This document shows positions 22,735 to 34,639 of a stretch of 64,000 nt of DNA, one piece after another (the first letter of the stretch is position 1; every line of letters begins with the position of its first letter). Below the pieces are notes generated by a model. It made no database searches. It was not told the DNA's origin and worked only from the letters and a program-made list of their open reading frames with translations. The position numbers were made by a program, and so were the translations under genes. Source of the DNA: Siphonodentalium dalli. Its lineage: Eukaryota > Mollusca > Scaphopoda > Gadilida > Siphonodentaliidae. The stretch covers positions 191,960,369-192,024,368 of the forward strand of contig CP136061.1 of assembly GCA_032622095.1 (NCBI GenBank), read 5' to 3'.

Positions 22735-22983
22735 TATAGTTATTAACAATAATAACCACTTGATTTTAGAGTTATCCATCTTACACCCGCAATTTGTCTG
22801 TTTGAGCACGAGGCAGACTAAATTAGTGTCCCAGATCTCGAGAAATTAACGAATTTCAAAAATCGATATCTGATCACTCTAAACTTTGATGTGTGGGTTC
22901 CTCGACTCGAATCAAATATTTTTTACCCCCGAAGCCAAAGAAATAGTAATATAGGACCATCTGATCGGACTGAGTACCTTTAA
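22735..22983 (+). mobile_element. MITE family 1, copy E (short subfamily)
   Basis: Contains the right half of the family, ending GACTGAGTACCTTTAA. It has the TCTGTTTGAGCACGAGGCAG block otherwise seen only in the inner copy at 1162-1438. The left TIR is missing. Confidence 0.75.
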
Positions 22984-24451
22984 TTATTTTACAAAATTGG
23001 GAAATTTCACAAAAAGTTAAATATTGGTATATGCGTAACATTATTTTCGTTTTCAGTGCAGGCCAACTCCATGTGTTTGGTTATAGGAAAATAGCCCGAC
23101 CCCCACCCCTCTGAATTATGACATCTGCGCTTGCAATACCTTTTTTTTAAAGTTGCTACTATAACTTTTTTCTATTTCAAATATTTCTTATTGAGTAGAA
23201 AAAGCTTATTTACTAACATTCGACCGGACATGGGCTACTTGTTGGTTAAAAATGGTCAATTTTAGTCAAATAAATTGGTAAAATTTGGCGGTTTGTGGTG
23301 TGTACAAACTAAGGGGCATAACTCAGTGACAAATTGTACGAAGAAGCCAAAGTGCAGATATTTGTTTTACCTACCATTTCTGTCGAAAAAAAATAGATAT
23401 GCCAAAAATAAAGGCTCAGCATATATTTGAAGTATATGCGTGTAGTACACCTTCCCATGTTTACCAAAATGGCTGGAAATTGTGTATTGTTACAAAATGC
23501 ATGGTGTGGTGGGTATACGACATCAAATATTAAAGCTTATATATAGTGGTCGTTTCGCGGTTTCTGGTTGCCCTATGACCGACACCATACCATGAGAGCG
23601 TTTAGCTTTAACCCTCTCTTTACTAAATGGATTCTTCAATCAGTTATAAATTAAAAGTATATATTGAAATAGTATATCATTCATCTGGAGGGACTCGGAT
23701 GTTCAGTAAATCAAAGCAGGTAACAGACAATTAAAGAGCTGAATGATTTCCATCCATCAAGAAATTGGTGGGAAATGTTCAGATAATAAATTCAATAAAC
23801 GACAATTTGAACAATAATTTGCACAATTAAATAGCTAAACTTATTATCTGATCATTTCCTAATGGAACTATACTCACCAATGAGTATTAAGTAATGAAAA
23901 GGTTAACTCAATCTATTCATAATTTTCTGAAATACCAAACAAAGTAATCGTTTTGTCCTGCAAATGTATGCTATATGCATGCATGGTCTTGTTTTTGTTC
24001 CTTTAATACATGGGTATAAACTTCTATAGATGGTATACCTGTAAGCATAAATATGCTATTCTGTAAAAAACATTATGTTTAGTATAAACTTAGCCTTGTA
24101 TCCCGAGTGCTTCGTTAACGTGTATTTTCCAAATTTACATATTCTTAAACTTCAATAAAAATTAACCAATCTCTTGGTATTTGCAACAACAAAAAAACAG
24201 CTTCCCTGGCAACTGGACAACATTGCACCCAGTTTTTTGAAAGCATATACCTATACTTATTAGAATGCACATATTACCATATTGCGACCATATTACAATA
24301 TTACGTTGTCAGTTTTACTGATGAAGGAAAAACCGGCAAAGGGTTAATTTAACGGGGAAATCACCACACACTATTCCACGCAGAAACCAGAGAAAAGTGA
24401 CTGGCAAACGTATCCAGACACACTAATCAGATTACCTTAATTCCCTGTACG
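22984..24451. other. No gene recognised
   Basis: AT-rich sequence with short frames only. It includes a partial copy of the GGTGGGAAATGTTCAGA repeat near 23768 with an imperfect inverted partner (TTATTATCTGATCATTTCC) near 23840. Confidence 0.45.
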
Positions 24452-24540
24452 CGGTGAACCTGGACCAGCTTCGTTATCACTGGGCGGCTTATGTTGGCCT
24501 AATGCGCCATGCAACTTACCAACTGAGCCACCCGGGGGAT
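24452..24540 (-). other. tRNA-like sequence (weak)
   Basis: Minus strand reads GGGTGGCTCAGTTGGTAAG, with a perfect A-box-type TGGCTCAGTTGG. GGTTCACC follows about 70 bases later as a poor B-box. No convincing cloverleaf; perhaps a decayed tRNA or the head of a SINE. Confidence 0.25.
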
Positions 24541-25339
24541 TATTGTAGTTATGGCTAAAGTCACAACAACTTACTTTATATTCTCCATCACGAAAGGCAC
24601 ATCAATTCTTAATCCAAAATGACCAACAGAACAGGGACACGCTAATATCCGATCATTCTCGCCTCATGCACACAGTTGTTATATTGCTAGCAAATGACTT
24701 GTTTACATGGAGAATAATGAGAATTACACGACTATTTATGTAACGGAGGAATTCCGAGAACAGGCACACGACTATCAACCTCGACGGAAAAAAAAGCCAC
24801 AGCGCGCATGCGAACGCAGCATCCTACTATACTCATACATTCATAAAAAATCGAACCACAAATCAATCACACCCCGGGAATTTGGCTAGGAACCATACTA
24901 TAGACAACATCATATTAATGACATTAACACGTGTATTTAGTTCGTTACTTACCAGGATACCGGTAATAAGCTAATTTGATTTTTTGAACGATTGCGATAC
25001 CTACAATTATCTACCAATTTCACTCTTGTCGGTGTGCTGTTGCCTTTGCTTACAAGGGTGCATGGTATAGAATTCCCCAACGCATTTATAAGAGCACCCA
25101 TTAGTTTATAATCACATGATGACTTAAACAAAATGGAATCTGAACTAATAGTGATGGAAACACCACGATAACGTTATTAGCTGCTATGCAGGCAGATGCG
25201 TAGACATATTTTATAGATAGAGCTTTTCCCGCAAAACTATTTTGTTGCAACACACTGCATGCATATATATACACACTACAGTTCAGGCAGTGATATTGGT
25301 TCAGGCAATGTGAATATTACAGAGATCAGAGTACCTATA
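24541..25339. other. No gene recognised
   Basis: Short frames only; no repeat shared with the window was noticed. Confidence 0.45.
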
Positions 25340-25896
25340 CACTGAGAAAAATTGTTTGTCAATATGGCTAACTTACGTTAGTCAAACGTTAGTCTTGGTG
25401 GCTAGGATGGTGTCAGTCATAACGATTAAAAACGGGTTAGTCATTATGACCATAGGATTGACTCACACTGACCAACATGACACTGGGAAGGTGAAAATGT
25501 AACTTGGTGGAAAACTCACACAGATTATATACCCAGAATAAGAGATCGAGTGGAATGCATGCAAGCCAATCTTTAATTAAATGCGCAATAAATGTAGACT
25601 CCAATAATGGTATGTGTTAATAGTTATAACACTATATTGTGGTTCATTTCTGAGATGTTCCTGAGGGGAGTATATATCCCACCAGATCTCACAACACATT
25701 ATGGCAACGAATGGCTGTGCCCGCACCATGCACGATATGAAATTAATGGATGTCTAATCCGGTGATAATATTCTCATTTCGACGACTTACATAATGAAAA
25801 TTAACATTATTCATAGTCAAGTTGAATTTGACTACAACCAGAGTTAGTATATAGGAGATATGACACAGTAGCATGTTATATTTACGTCTCCGAAAC

Positions 25897-26150
25897 ATGC
25901 CGAGCATTGCTCTTTGAACATGCTTGGGACTATACAACACACAAGGCGCCTATTTTTAGAAGCAAATTTAATTTTTGAGACAGTGCAATTATTTTTGGGA
26001 TTGGGTGGGATTCGAACCCCGGCCCATGACGACGAGCGCGCCTTGCGACTCAAAGTCCGACGTCAATACACACGCCCATCGAGGCGACCCCAAAAAAAGG
26101 AAGCTCAAATGGCCGTTGTATATATTCTGGCGTCGCACTTAGGACACTAT
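25897..26150 (-). repeat. tRNA-related repeat, unit 1
   Basis: First of two 254-bp tandem units, both starting ATGCCGAGCATTGCTCTTTG on the plus strand. On the minus strand it contains GGTTCGAATCCC, a perfect RNA polymerase III B-box, at about 26008-26020, below a decayed A-box region. This suggests a tRNA-derived SINE head; the family is unknown. Confidence 0.55.
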
Positions 26151-26400
26151 ATGCCGAGCATTGCTCTTTGAACATGCTTGGGACTATACAACACACAAGG
26201 CGCCTATTTTTCGAAGCAAATTAAATTTTTGAGACAGTGCAATTTTTTTGGGGATTGGGTGAGATTCGAACCCCGGCCCATGACGACGAGCGCGCTTTTA
26301 ACTTCAATACCACACGGCCACCGAAGCGACACCCCCCCCCCCCCAAAAAAGAACCTAAAATGGCCGCTGTATTCTGACGTCGCACTCAGGACACTATATG
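26151..26400 (-). repeat. tRNA-related repeat, unit 2
   Basis: Second tandem unit. The minus-strand stretch 26331 to about 26257 reads like a Ser/Leu-type tRNA: GGTG acceptor start, GTGGCCGTGTGGTATTGAAG as A-box region, GGTTCGAATCT as B-box, and a closing CACC that can pair with the start. A 14-base C run follows at about 26331. It is better preserved than unit 1. Transcription is not shown. Confidence 0.55.
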
Positions 26401-26528
26401 CACATTTTAATGTTAATTATTGTGTATTAGTCATGCTGACTTACAGAAAGTGTGGGTTACTTTTAAAGGCACGAATGGCATTCGTGTTGTTAAATCCGTT
26501 AAACTGTCATAAACATAAACAATATTTA

Positions 26529-26589
26529 GGAGATAAACATACCCTGTTGAGTTGTAGAATGTACAACGAAACAGGGTACGTTTATCTCC
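26529..26589. repeat. 61-nt hairpin
   Basis: Outer arms GGAGATAAACATACCCTGTT and AACAGGGTACGTTTATCTCC pair with one mismatch, and TTGTA/TACAA form an inner stem. The symmetric structure could be a foldback remnant or an RNA hairpin. Confidence 0.8.
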
Positions 26590-26761
26590 ATTGTAATTCA
26601 ATCTAGCAAGGAATTTGCAAAAAAACTGTATAAAAACTATCATTTAGTCATTTTTATGACACGAATCGAGACTTTCATTTCGCCGTTGTCACCGTGCACA
26701 AATCATTGGGTTTGTTCATTGCGTTACTCGGAACACTGCTCCGTAACCATTTCCCGTGGGG

Positions 26762-26963
26762 CGGGTTGGCTCGTTTCGCTACTCCGTTCTGCGCCGATGA
26801 AATTGTACCGTGCCACATTCAGATTTGATACACGCTGAAGCGACCGATGAACGGTATCTATAGACAACAACGCGCGGGTGTGCTCGTTTCGCTACTCGTT
26901 CTGCGCCGATGAAATTTGACCGTGCTACATTCAGATTTGATGCACGCTGAAGCGGCCGATGTC
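26762..26963 (+). repeat. About 110-bp tandem duplication
   Basis: GCTCGTTTCGCTACTC, GTTCTGCGCCGATGAAAT, CACATTCAGATTTGAT and ACGCTGAAGCG occur twice in order with an offset of about 110 bp. Confidence 0.75.
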
Positions 26964-27469
26964 GGTGAATCGAAAACGAAAGTTAGCCGCTCTCGGCCAT
27001 TCAGAATGCTTGTTTTTAGTGACAAATACTCAATTGATTTACAATAAATTATAGACACATTTTGTTCTTATACCAATCATAAATATCGCGTAAATAGTAT
27101 GTTATTGTCAAGTTCGTGTGCTCGTTATGTAAATAGAAACCAAATGATGTTTATACAGTAAAGTACTTAAAGAGTATGAGATAAGCAAAACACTCAACAT
27201 CGCAGCTCAAGATTTCGGAAACACTCTCCCAAAAAAAATCGCCACGGTGTTCAGTGTTTTGCTGATCGCTCACTATGTACGTGCTATATATAAACAAACG
27301 GTCGGCTCACACACAGTTTGTTTTTTGATAATATCGCATTCATACTATATTATTATATATTGAGGAAATTTTCATAATTTTGTAACTGTAATTTCTAAAT
27401 TATAACCTATCTCCAAATGTTTGTGACTAACCCAGAGTTAGTCATAGTGGCCCGAATGTTTTCACAGTG

Positions 27470-28467
27470 AGTATCATGGAACAACTAAATATAAATATAT
27501 CTTCAAATAAATAAGGCGTGTTGTTTATGCATGAACAAAATCGAATTTAGTATTTCCTTCAGAAAGTGGCAAAATAATAAGCAAAGTCCATAACTTTGAT
27601 GACGATGAATTGGGAAAGCGCACTCGCATGCACAGGGTTTGCAAGCGGTCAATATACTCGAAATATACGGAAGTTCCTTGACAGCTTATTTCATGTTGTG
27701 TATTCCATATTTAGAAGACTTTACTATATACGGGGGTGAAGTGTTCTCTAATTCCTAAACGATCTCGAAAATCCGTTGGCTGATAATCGAGATATGGTTG
27801 GAATGCGCGAAAGGTGACAACAAAGTGGCAATCGAATAATCCATCTCAAATAATCTCCAGGAAGACCCTTATCTAAATTTAGCCATTTCCTGTGGGTGCA
27901 TTGGCTAGACGTATATGGGGATGATAGTGACATACGGTCTACGTGTATTCAAGATGGGTTATGCATTTGACAAAATATAACCATATGCCTGGACGATCCA
28001 CCCAATATTACCCATGGAAACAACCGTATAACCATAACAAGTAATATATATGGGTTATATATATGATTTATTGCAAAAAATCAAATAAAGAGTTTTGGTT
28101 CCAATATACAATGAATATAAGAATACTCTATAGTTTTTAGTCGAACATCAGGATCGCTCCGACAGCATGTTTGTCAGTTTTTCTGTTTATAGTCCCGAAG
28201 ATCATATTCGTAACGCCTGTCGTAAAAGTGGAGTTCAAGCATCTCCTTGAAATGCAGGACGTTTGGTGAACTAATCTATATACGACTGCAATTGGTAGCG
28301 AATTCCAATCGGCACAAAACACTCGATGCCAGAATGCAAACTTTCTGACGTCCTTTGAATTTTATTGTATTATATGTTCATCTTTCACGCATGACCACGA
28401 GTCGCCGTTTAAGTCTTCTTCTGAAAAAACATGGTTGGGTCAACATTATATGTTCCATGTAGAATTG
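27470..28467. other. No gene recognised
   Basis: Frames of about 60 codons only; no shared repeat was seen. Confidence 0.45.
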
Positions 28468-28933
28468 TTAAAGTTACTCAATCCGATCAGACGCTCCCAA
28501 ATTAATATTTCTTTGGCTTCGGGGGTAAAAAATGTTTGATACGAGTCGAGGAACCCACCCATCAAAGATGAGAGTGATCAGATATCGATTTTTGAAGTCC
28601 GTTATTTCTCGAGATGTGTAGTAATATGTGACCCAGAAACACGTGGTCAAACGGAGGATATCGGACAAAATTGCGGATGAAGATGGGTAACTCTAAAATC
28701 AAGTGGTAATACGGTCAAATTTCGTGATACTTTATAGTGATAATACGGCCATATTTTGTTGAACAAAATGTTGATAAATAACAAGTTTTGGGAAATGTTA
28801 TACCATAGTTGACAGTGATTAGCATTATTTTGTTGCAATAAATCGATTCTGATAACTAAAGCGTAGTTTGAAGAAATGTTGTTGTTGTATATTGATGGTA
28901 CTGGGACAGTCTGATCGGATTGAGTATATTTAA
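28468..28933 (-). mobile_element. MITE family 1, copy F (complete)
   Basis: TTAAAGTTACTCAATCCGAT at the left, TCGGATTGAGTATATTTAA at the right, and a TGTTGTTGT microsatellite near the right end. It abuts the 3' end of LINE B. Confidence 0.85.
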
Positions 28934-30165
28934 TGTCTCAATCGAATCTGATCGACAAGTTCAGGCCATTCGAATTTCATAATTATACTTCCGTATATAC
29001 TTTTCACCATGCGTGTCGCCCTCCGTTGAACTTTTTCATTTTTTATTTTAAAATCCAATGAAATGTGGCTTCCAAACAGAGTTACAGTATTCAAGTATTG
29101 GCAGGACCATTGCACAGTAAACATAATCAAGTATTGGCAGGATCATTGCACAGTAAAAATGTCTGAATATGTTACAGTTAATATGAGTGAACATTCTGTT
29201 CATTACTCCAAGAATTCGGTCCGCTTTTGCGACTAGTAACTAGGCTGTCAAATTTCAATTTGTCATCAATGGTGACATTGATATCGCGATCACAACTGGA
29301 TGGCATAACCTTTGAATTTGAAGGAACATCTGCCGTGGTATAATATGTTTTTGGGTTGTTGAATCCAAAGTGTAGACCAATCATGCACACGCGGAACTGA
29401 TGTACTTTTGCATGTCCTCTATATATCATTGGGTTGACTATGCATGAGTTTGGTGACGTCGGCAAAGATTTCACAGAAACAAGTAGCTTCGGCGGGTAAA
29501 TTGAGTCAAAATAAATGATTTAAAAATATATAATTAAATAACATCAACTGGGTTCTTCTGGTTTAGTTAAGATGACGAGTGTTCCATGTATTTTAGCAAC
29601 TGAATTTAGCAGGATCGATTTTTTTTTTATAAATCCATGTTGACAGTCAGAGAATAGGTTGTTTTGTTCCATGTTGTCCATCTCAGCGTCTTTGACGACA
29701 TATACTCCAGAGTTTTGCAAAGAATGCACATTAAGCTGACTGGACGGTATATACCTGGTTTGAAATGTGAGCCTTTTGTTTTTTACGATAACGTCTTTCC
29801 AAAATGGATGAATCGTTCACTCTTCTAACGATCTATATATTGAAGATCTATATACACTATAATTTGACTAGATATCTCCTTTAGGAAGTGTGGTGTTATG
29901 TTATCAGGTCCCGAACTTTTGGCTCTATTTAATCGTGAAAGCTTTCATTGGATTGAAGAATTAGGGCGTCACTCGGAGATCACAAACAAATGTTACTTTG
30001 TGTTTATCAACAATATGCGGTATGGTATCTATATCCTCATTAGTGAATACACTTGCAAAGAAAGTGTTGGTATAATGTTGCTTTGTACCTGTTGCTGTTC
30101 ACAATCTGCCCATGGCTCGGACATCGTAAATCTACTGGTATACTCTGATTCAGTTTTGTTTTTTT
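28934..30165 (-). pseudogene. LINE B: CR1/L2-like reverse transcriptase with palm deletion
   Basis: Minus-strand frames show, in ORF2 order, FFASVFTNED (about 30035-30070), AKSSGPDNITPHFLKE (about 29880-29922), KGSHFKPGIYRPVSL (about 29733-29780) and CQHGF (29631-29645). Then come FADVTKL (29447-29470), a DRDINVTIDDKLKFD thumb block (about 29245-29290) and EKVQRRATRMV (29006-29038). The motif spacing and the EKVQRRAT block are typical of CR1/L2-type LINEs. It is inactive: blocks fall in different frames, about 80-100 residues holding palm motifs A and B are missing between CQHGF and FADV, and the second catalytic Asp of motif C is Val. The ORF1 and endonuclease regions are absent. It was transcribed towards lower coordinates; family 1 MITE F lies at its 3' end. 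Confidence 0.85.
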
Positions 30166-30580
30166 CTTTATATTGTTTTGGTTGTGTTGTACTAAGGCCA
30201 ATGTGGTGAATTGACCTACGCCCGATTCTCGAAATCGGTAAGATTTTGGCATAGTTATGTACCTCTTTTCTTGTTGATCCAGTAAAATAACACGTAGAAA
30301 CAACATACACGGCAAAAAATACCAGAAACCAAATATAGTATATTGGTTCTATAAATTGTCTTACGGGCAGAAACAATAGCATTGGTAATTCTCCACGACC
30401 ATCATATAGAATTAACCATTTGCTTCTTTAGTTTTGAATGGAACATTATAACTCAGAACCAAATACAGCCAATAGACCATTATCGGGTAACTATACAGCA
30501 GTGCTATTTATTACCTCACTGTAGCCAAAAACTAGATTGCGCTGTTAATTAGCTTGTTTTCTCAGCAGAATGTATTAGCG

Positions 30581-30661
30581 AGTTTGCGATTTCAAACCGG
30601 TACGAGTACGGGTACGCGTAACTAACTACCCGTACCGGTACACGTTTTGTAATCGCAAACT
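30581..30661. repeat. Terminal hairpin, outer copy
   Basis: AGTTTGCGATT pairs with AATCGCAAACT, and internal GTACGGGTA/TACCCGTACCGGTAC blocks also pair. A strong 81-nt foldback at the left end of the element. Confidence 0.8.
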
Positions 30662-31606
30662 GTTTTACAGGTAGAATTCATCACATGGACTGGTAATGTA
30701 TGGTGAGCCAACTGCAACAAAAAAGATATTATAATATAGATTGTTATTCGCATTCGCTTTATTGGCCGATGTTATACTTACCGTTATTGATTGTTGGAAA
30801 TTTGTATTTAGATTAGATGGGCGGGCCTCATAATAATCAGTTGATTTCATCGAGGACGCGGCGGCAGTTGGAAGGGGTTGGTGCTTTTCTTTCACTCATC
30901 TTGATAAAATGTTCAACAATTGGATTCTACAAGTCATAGACCGATCGAGTGTTGACTATACATCGGTTGGAATTTTCAGACTTAGAAAATAGAATATGAT
31001 AGCTCAAATTTACAATTACGTTAATTTTTCCAACCAATAATCGGTATAAAATGTATTGTTTTAGACCCAGGGTCTAATAATGTCATGCATGTACTTTCAG
31101 TCAGATATAAGACCGAATGTGTCCCTTATTTTAGTTAGGGAATATTTAGTCATATTAAGTAATCTTTGGTTTGGAACCTTTCAACAGATGTAGGGTCGGG
31201 ACAAGGGAATATTTATCCCAAGAATTGGGATTTTTGTCGGGATTTAAAAACACTTCTTTAAATATTTCCGTTATTTCGTCAAAAACTCTTCTTCAAATCT
31301 CTCCGTTATTTCGTCAAAAACACTTCTTCTCATACAAATGACCGTTATTTAGCAAATTAACATTATCTATAGAGTTATTGCCCTTCATACAGGATTAACA
31401 AAACATGTCTTCATTTAGTGGACAATCCCAAGCTCGCGTGCCACGCGTGGTTGGATTGTCCATTTATTAATGACCATTTTAGGTACCGATTGTCCATTTA
31501 TAAGTGGACAATCCTTGAAGAATTGCCTGCCAATTATATACGATAAAGTAACTAAACGGTTGTATTCAAATGTACAATGCATTGATAAATCCACGATATA
31601 TTAGCG

Positions 31607-31689
31607 AGTTTGCGATTTCAAACGGGTACGGGTACCGGTACGGGTACTGGTAGCTACCCGTACCGGTACACGTTTTGAAATCGCAAACT
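31607..31689. repeat. Terminal hairpin, inner copy
   Basis: AGTTTGCGATTTCAAA pairs with TTTGAAATCGCAAACT, and GGGTACCGGTACGGGTA with TACCCGTACCGGTAC. Nearly perfect 83-nt hairpin. Confidence 0.85.
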
Positions 31690-32335
31690 GTTTTACGGGT
31701 AGAATTAAGCATATCGACGGGTAGTGTATGGTGAGCCAATTGCAGCACAATATATATGATATAGAGAAATTGTTATCCGCATTCGCTTTCTTGGCCGACG
31801 TTATACTTGCTGTTATGGTTATATGATGGACATCTGCGTGGATAATGGATTGCATTAACCAGGGACGAGGCGAAAGTGGAAGGGGTTGGCGTCTTTCTTT
31901 GACTCATTTTGGTAACATTTTCAATAATTAGCTTTCATAAGTAATTTCCCAGACCGTTCGAGTGTCGTCTAGAACAGATGGAATTTTCTGACTGAGAAAA
32001 TATGTTATGATAGCACAAATATACAATTACGCTAATTTAATAATCCAACCATTATTCGGTGTAAAATGTGTTGGTTTAGACCCAGGGTCAAAGAATGTCC
32101 TACATGCATGCACTTTTAGTCAGATATAAGACCGAAATTGCCCCTTATATTAGTTGGGGAATATTTAGTCATATAACTGGTAATGGGTTGGAATCTTTCG
32201 AAGGGTCGGGCAAGGGAATATTCATCCCAAGAACTTGGATATTTGTCTGGGTCTAAACCCGGATGTAGGTAGAACAAGAGCTACACTGGGCGTGCAAAAT
32301 ACCCCCTCTCTTGGGTCGGCGGAAACTGGTACAAA

Positions 32336-33130
32336 AGGGGCATAACTCTGGTAAAAATTGGTGGACGGAACTCAAATTTGAACTTGACCTGTGTTTTGGT
32401 GGGAGAAAGTAATATACCAAATTATCATTGAATCCGATAAGCTCTAGTAAAGTTATCATCCGGACAACAAATTTCAGGGATTTTCTAAGTCAAATTACGT
32501 CAAATAAGGGGCATAACTCCGGTGAAAATGGGTGGACGGGACCCAAATTCGAACTTGAGCTGTCTTTTCTCCTAATAAACCCACATACCAAATTTGATTG
32601 AAATCGATTCACTCTAACTAAAGTTATCATCCGGACAACAAATTTCAGGGATTTTCTAAGTCAAATTACGTCAAAAAAGGGGCCATAACTCTCGCAAAAA
32701 TTATCTAGCTGTATTTCGATATATGTAATCCACAAAAAAACGGGTTTTGCGTATAAACATTCCAAAATCGAGTTATCATCCGGAAACCAAAAAACATAAG
32801 AAAAACATAATTTTCTGAGTCGAAAAAGGGGCATAACTCTAACAAAAATGGTCGGACAGAACCCAAGTTCGAACTTGACCTGTGTTTTGGTGGGAGAAAG
32901 TAATATACCAAATTTGGATTCATTCCGATAAACTATACTAAAGTTATCATCCGGACAACAAATTTCAAGGATTTTCTAAGTCAAAAAAAGTCAAATAAGG
33001 GGCATAACTCCGGTGAAAATGGGCGGGCGGAACCCAAATTCGAACTTGAACTTACTTTTCGGCTAATAAATCAACATACCAAATTTTATTGAATTTGGTT
33101 CACTTTAACTAAAGTTATCATCCGGAAACC
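32336..33130 (+). repeat. 170-bp tandem array (AGGGGCATAACTC unit)
   Basis: Units start at about 32336, 32509, 32678, 32827 and 32997 (periods 173, 169, 149, 170). Each has AACTCGAACTTGA-like, ATACCAAATT and AAGTTATCATCCGGACAACA blocks. ATAACTC-type units of this kind are, to my knowledge, common in mollusc non-coding DNA. Confidence 0.85.
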
Positions 33131-33439
33131 AGGTTAAAGGGTGTTTAATGGTACACTATTCATTATATGGTTCGAATAAAGAGCGTTTGCTTCACGTCTA
33201 TGCGAAACAAAGAAAACAGCTAAAAGTCGCTCTGATGACGGTAAGATTGTGCGAGTATGAGGTGTGTATATCAGTATTTGGTGTCACTATCGGCCACTAC
33301 AATATACAACAGTATTTGGGTTCAAATGCGCCATGTCCGTTCAAAAGTCAAATATCTATATTAAAATGAGAAATCAGTCACCACCACATAAGGTACAATA
33401 ACTGAACGGTTGTATTCAATCGTGTAACACATTCACGGT

Positions 33440-34627
33440 GTACTTATGCCAATGCACAAAGGGTCGATAGGGGACGTGGCGAGAGGGTGGGGTGTATCAC
33501 CCCAACTATTGTCAACAGTTGGATATTGCATATACCTAACACACCAAAACATAAGTTGAAATTATTCTGTCATTCAGTTTGATTTTCCAAAAATGTATTA
33601 GTGTGGATTTTTTTTTATAGTTTTAGACCAACATTTGCAAATATTCCTACTTTTGGTAGAAAAACATTCGGGCTATATGGTCAACAGCAGGTTGGAAATA
33701 TCCAACAAATGTAAAGCTTGAGGAAAGTCAATAATTTATCAATTTTCATGTTCAGATTTCAAAACGTTCTCACACCAGACCGAACCATGGTCGACCCGGT
33801 GTGCCCTGGTCTAACCACATTCAGTGGCTCGTCAATACTGATCATTAATTTGTGAAAAACAAACCAGGGCGTGAATTTGCCTGGTGTTAGACCACTAGAT
33901 GTTATGATTTTGCGATTTCCAGGTTCATATCTACAAAACTGTTCTCGTACTGCATGGTCGGCAAGGTGGACCCCCCCCCCCCCCATCACAGGACTTCTGC
34001 AACAAGACTACTGATCCATTTAGAACAGTCCACAATAATATTCAGGACAGTGAAGGATCAGTTGGGGGGAATCAGAGCCCAACGGGGTGCACAATTTGAA
34101 TTACGCACAAACCTCTGTTTGGTGTGGTTTAAGGGGGTGTATAGTTGGGAATTTGAAGGTGGACACACCTTCTCAACGCGGAGACCCCCTATAATTACGT
34201 CCCTGTGTCGAGACTGCGTATAGCACCGCCAACTCAATCTCTTAACCATAACATGTCATTACTTGAGTGAAGACAGTTGTCAGTAAACAAATCGGCGTTC
34301 CATAGTTATCTTAGTGTTAGAAGCCGCCTCGATACTTTGAACATAAAACATGGCTTAAATGACAAATGTATCAATGAGATTTGGCAATGAAATCGTGCAA
34401 TAAATATATTAATGCATAGCTGACTGTTATTTCGTAGAACTAATGTACTTTTGAGTGAGAAAACTTTAGCGAAAGACTACCAGTCAATGGGATACATATA
34501 CCCGTTCCAAATCCCTATCGCTTTATGTGCTGCATTCAAAGTACGCAAATGACCGTGACGATTTTCACCGATCTATCTGGATCTACCGGTACCCGTACCC
34601 GTCCGACGGGTATCGCAAACTCGCTAT
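33440..34627 (+). repeat. R3-containing right part, inner copy
   Basis: Contains repeat R3 (copy 2) followed by CCGCCTCGATACTTTGAACA and the GTACCCGTACCCGTCC terminus. Tandem partner of 34640-35835. Homopolymers of C near 33970 and of G in the partner limit assembly certainty. Confidence 0.65.
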
Positions 34628-34639
34628 TGATAGCCTTGT

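Larger units (their letters stand above)
25340..27469 (+). mobile_element. Candidate DNA transposon with CACTG-GAAAA ends
   Basis: The left end CACTGAGAAAAATTGTTTG continues GTCAATATGGCTAAC. The right end, reverse-complemented, reads CACTGTGAAAACATTCGGG then CCACTATGACTAAC. About 40 bp therefore form imperfect TIRs, with extra GTTAGTCAT-type motifs just inside. No transposase frame and no clean target duplication were found, so the superfamily is unknown. It encloses two tandem tRNA-like repeats and a strong hairpin. Confidence 0.45.
31599..34627 (+). mobile_element. Inner copy of the self-nested TIR element
   Basis: About 3.03 kb running from TTAGCGAGTTTGCGATTTCA to GTATCGCAAACTCGCTATT. GATA precedes the left end (GATATATTAGCG) and follows the right end, a possible 4-bp duplication. 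The middle carries a 170-bp tandem array that the outer copy lacks. Confidence 0.6.

Noticed and set aside
24452-24540. Functional tRNA gene
   Set aside because: A-box is good but B-box and acceptor pairing are poor; kept only as a weak tRNA-like feature.
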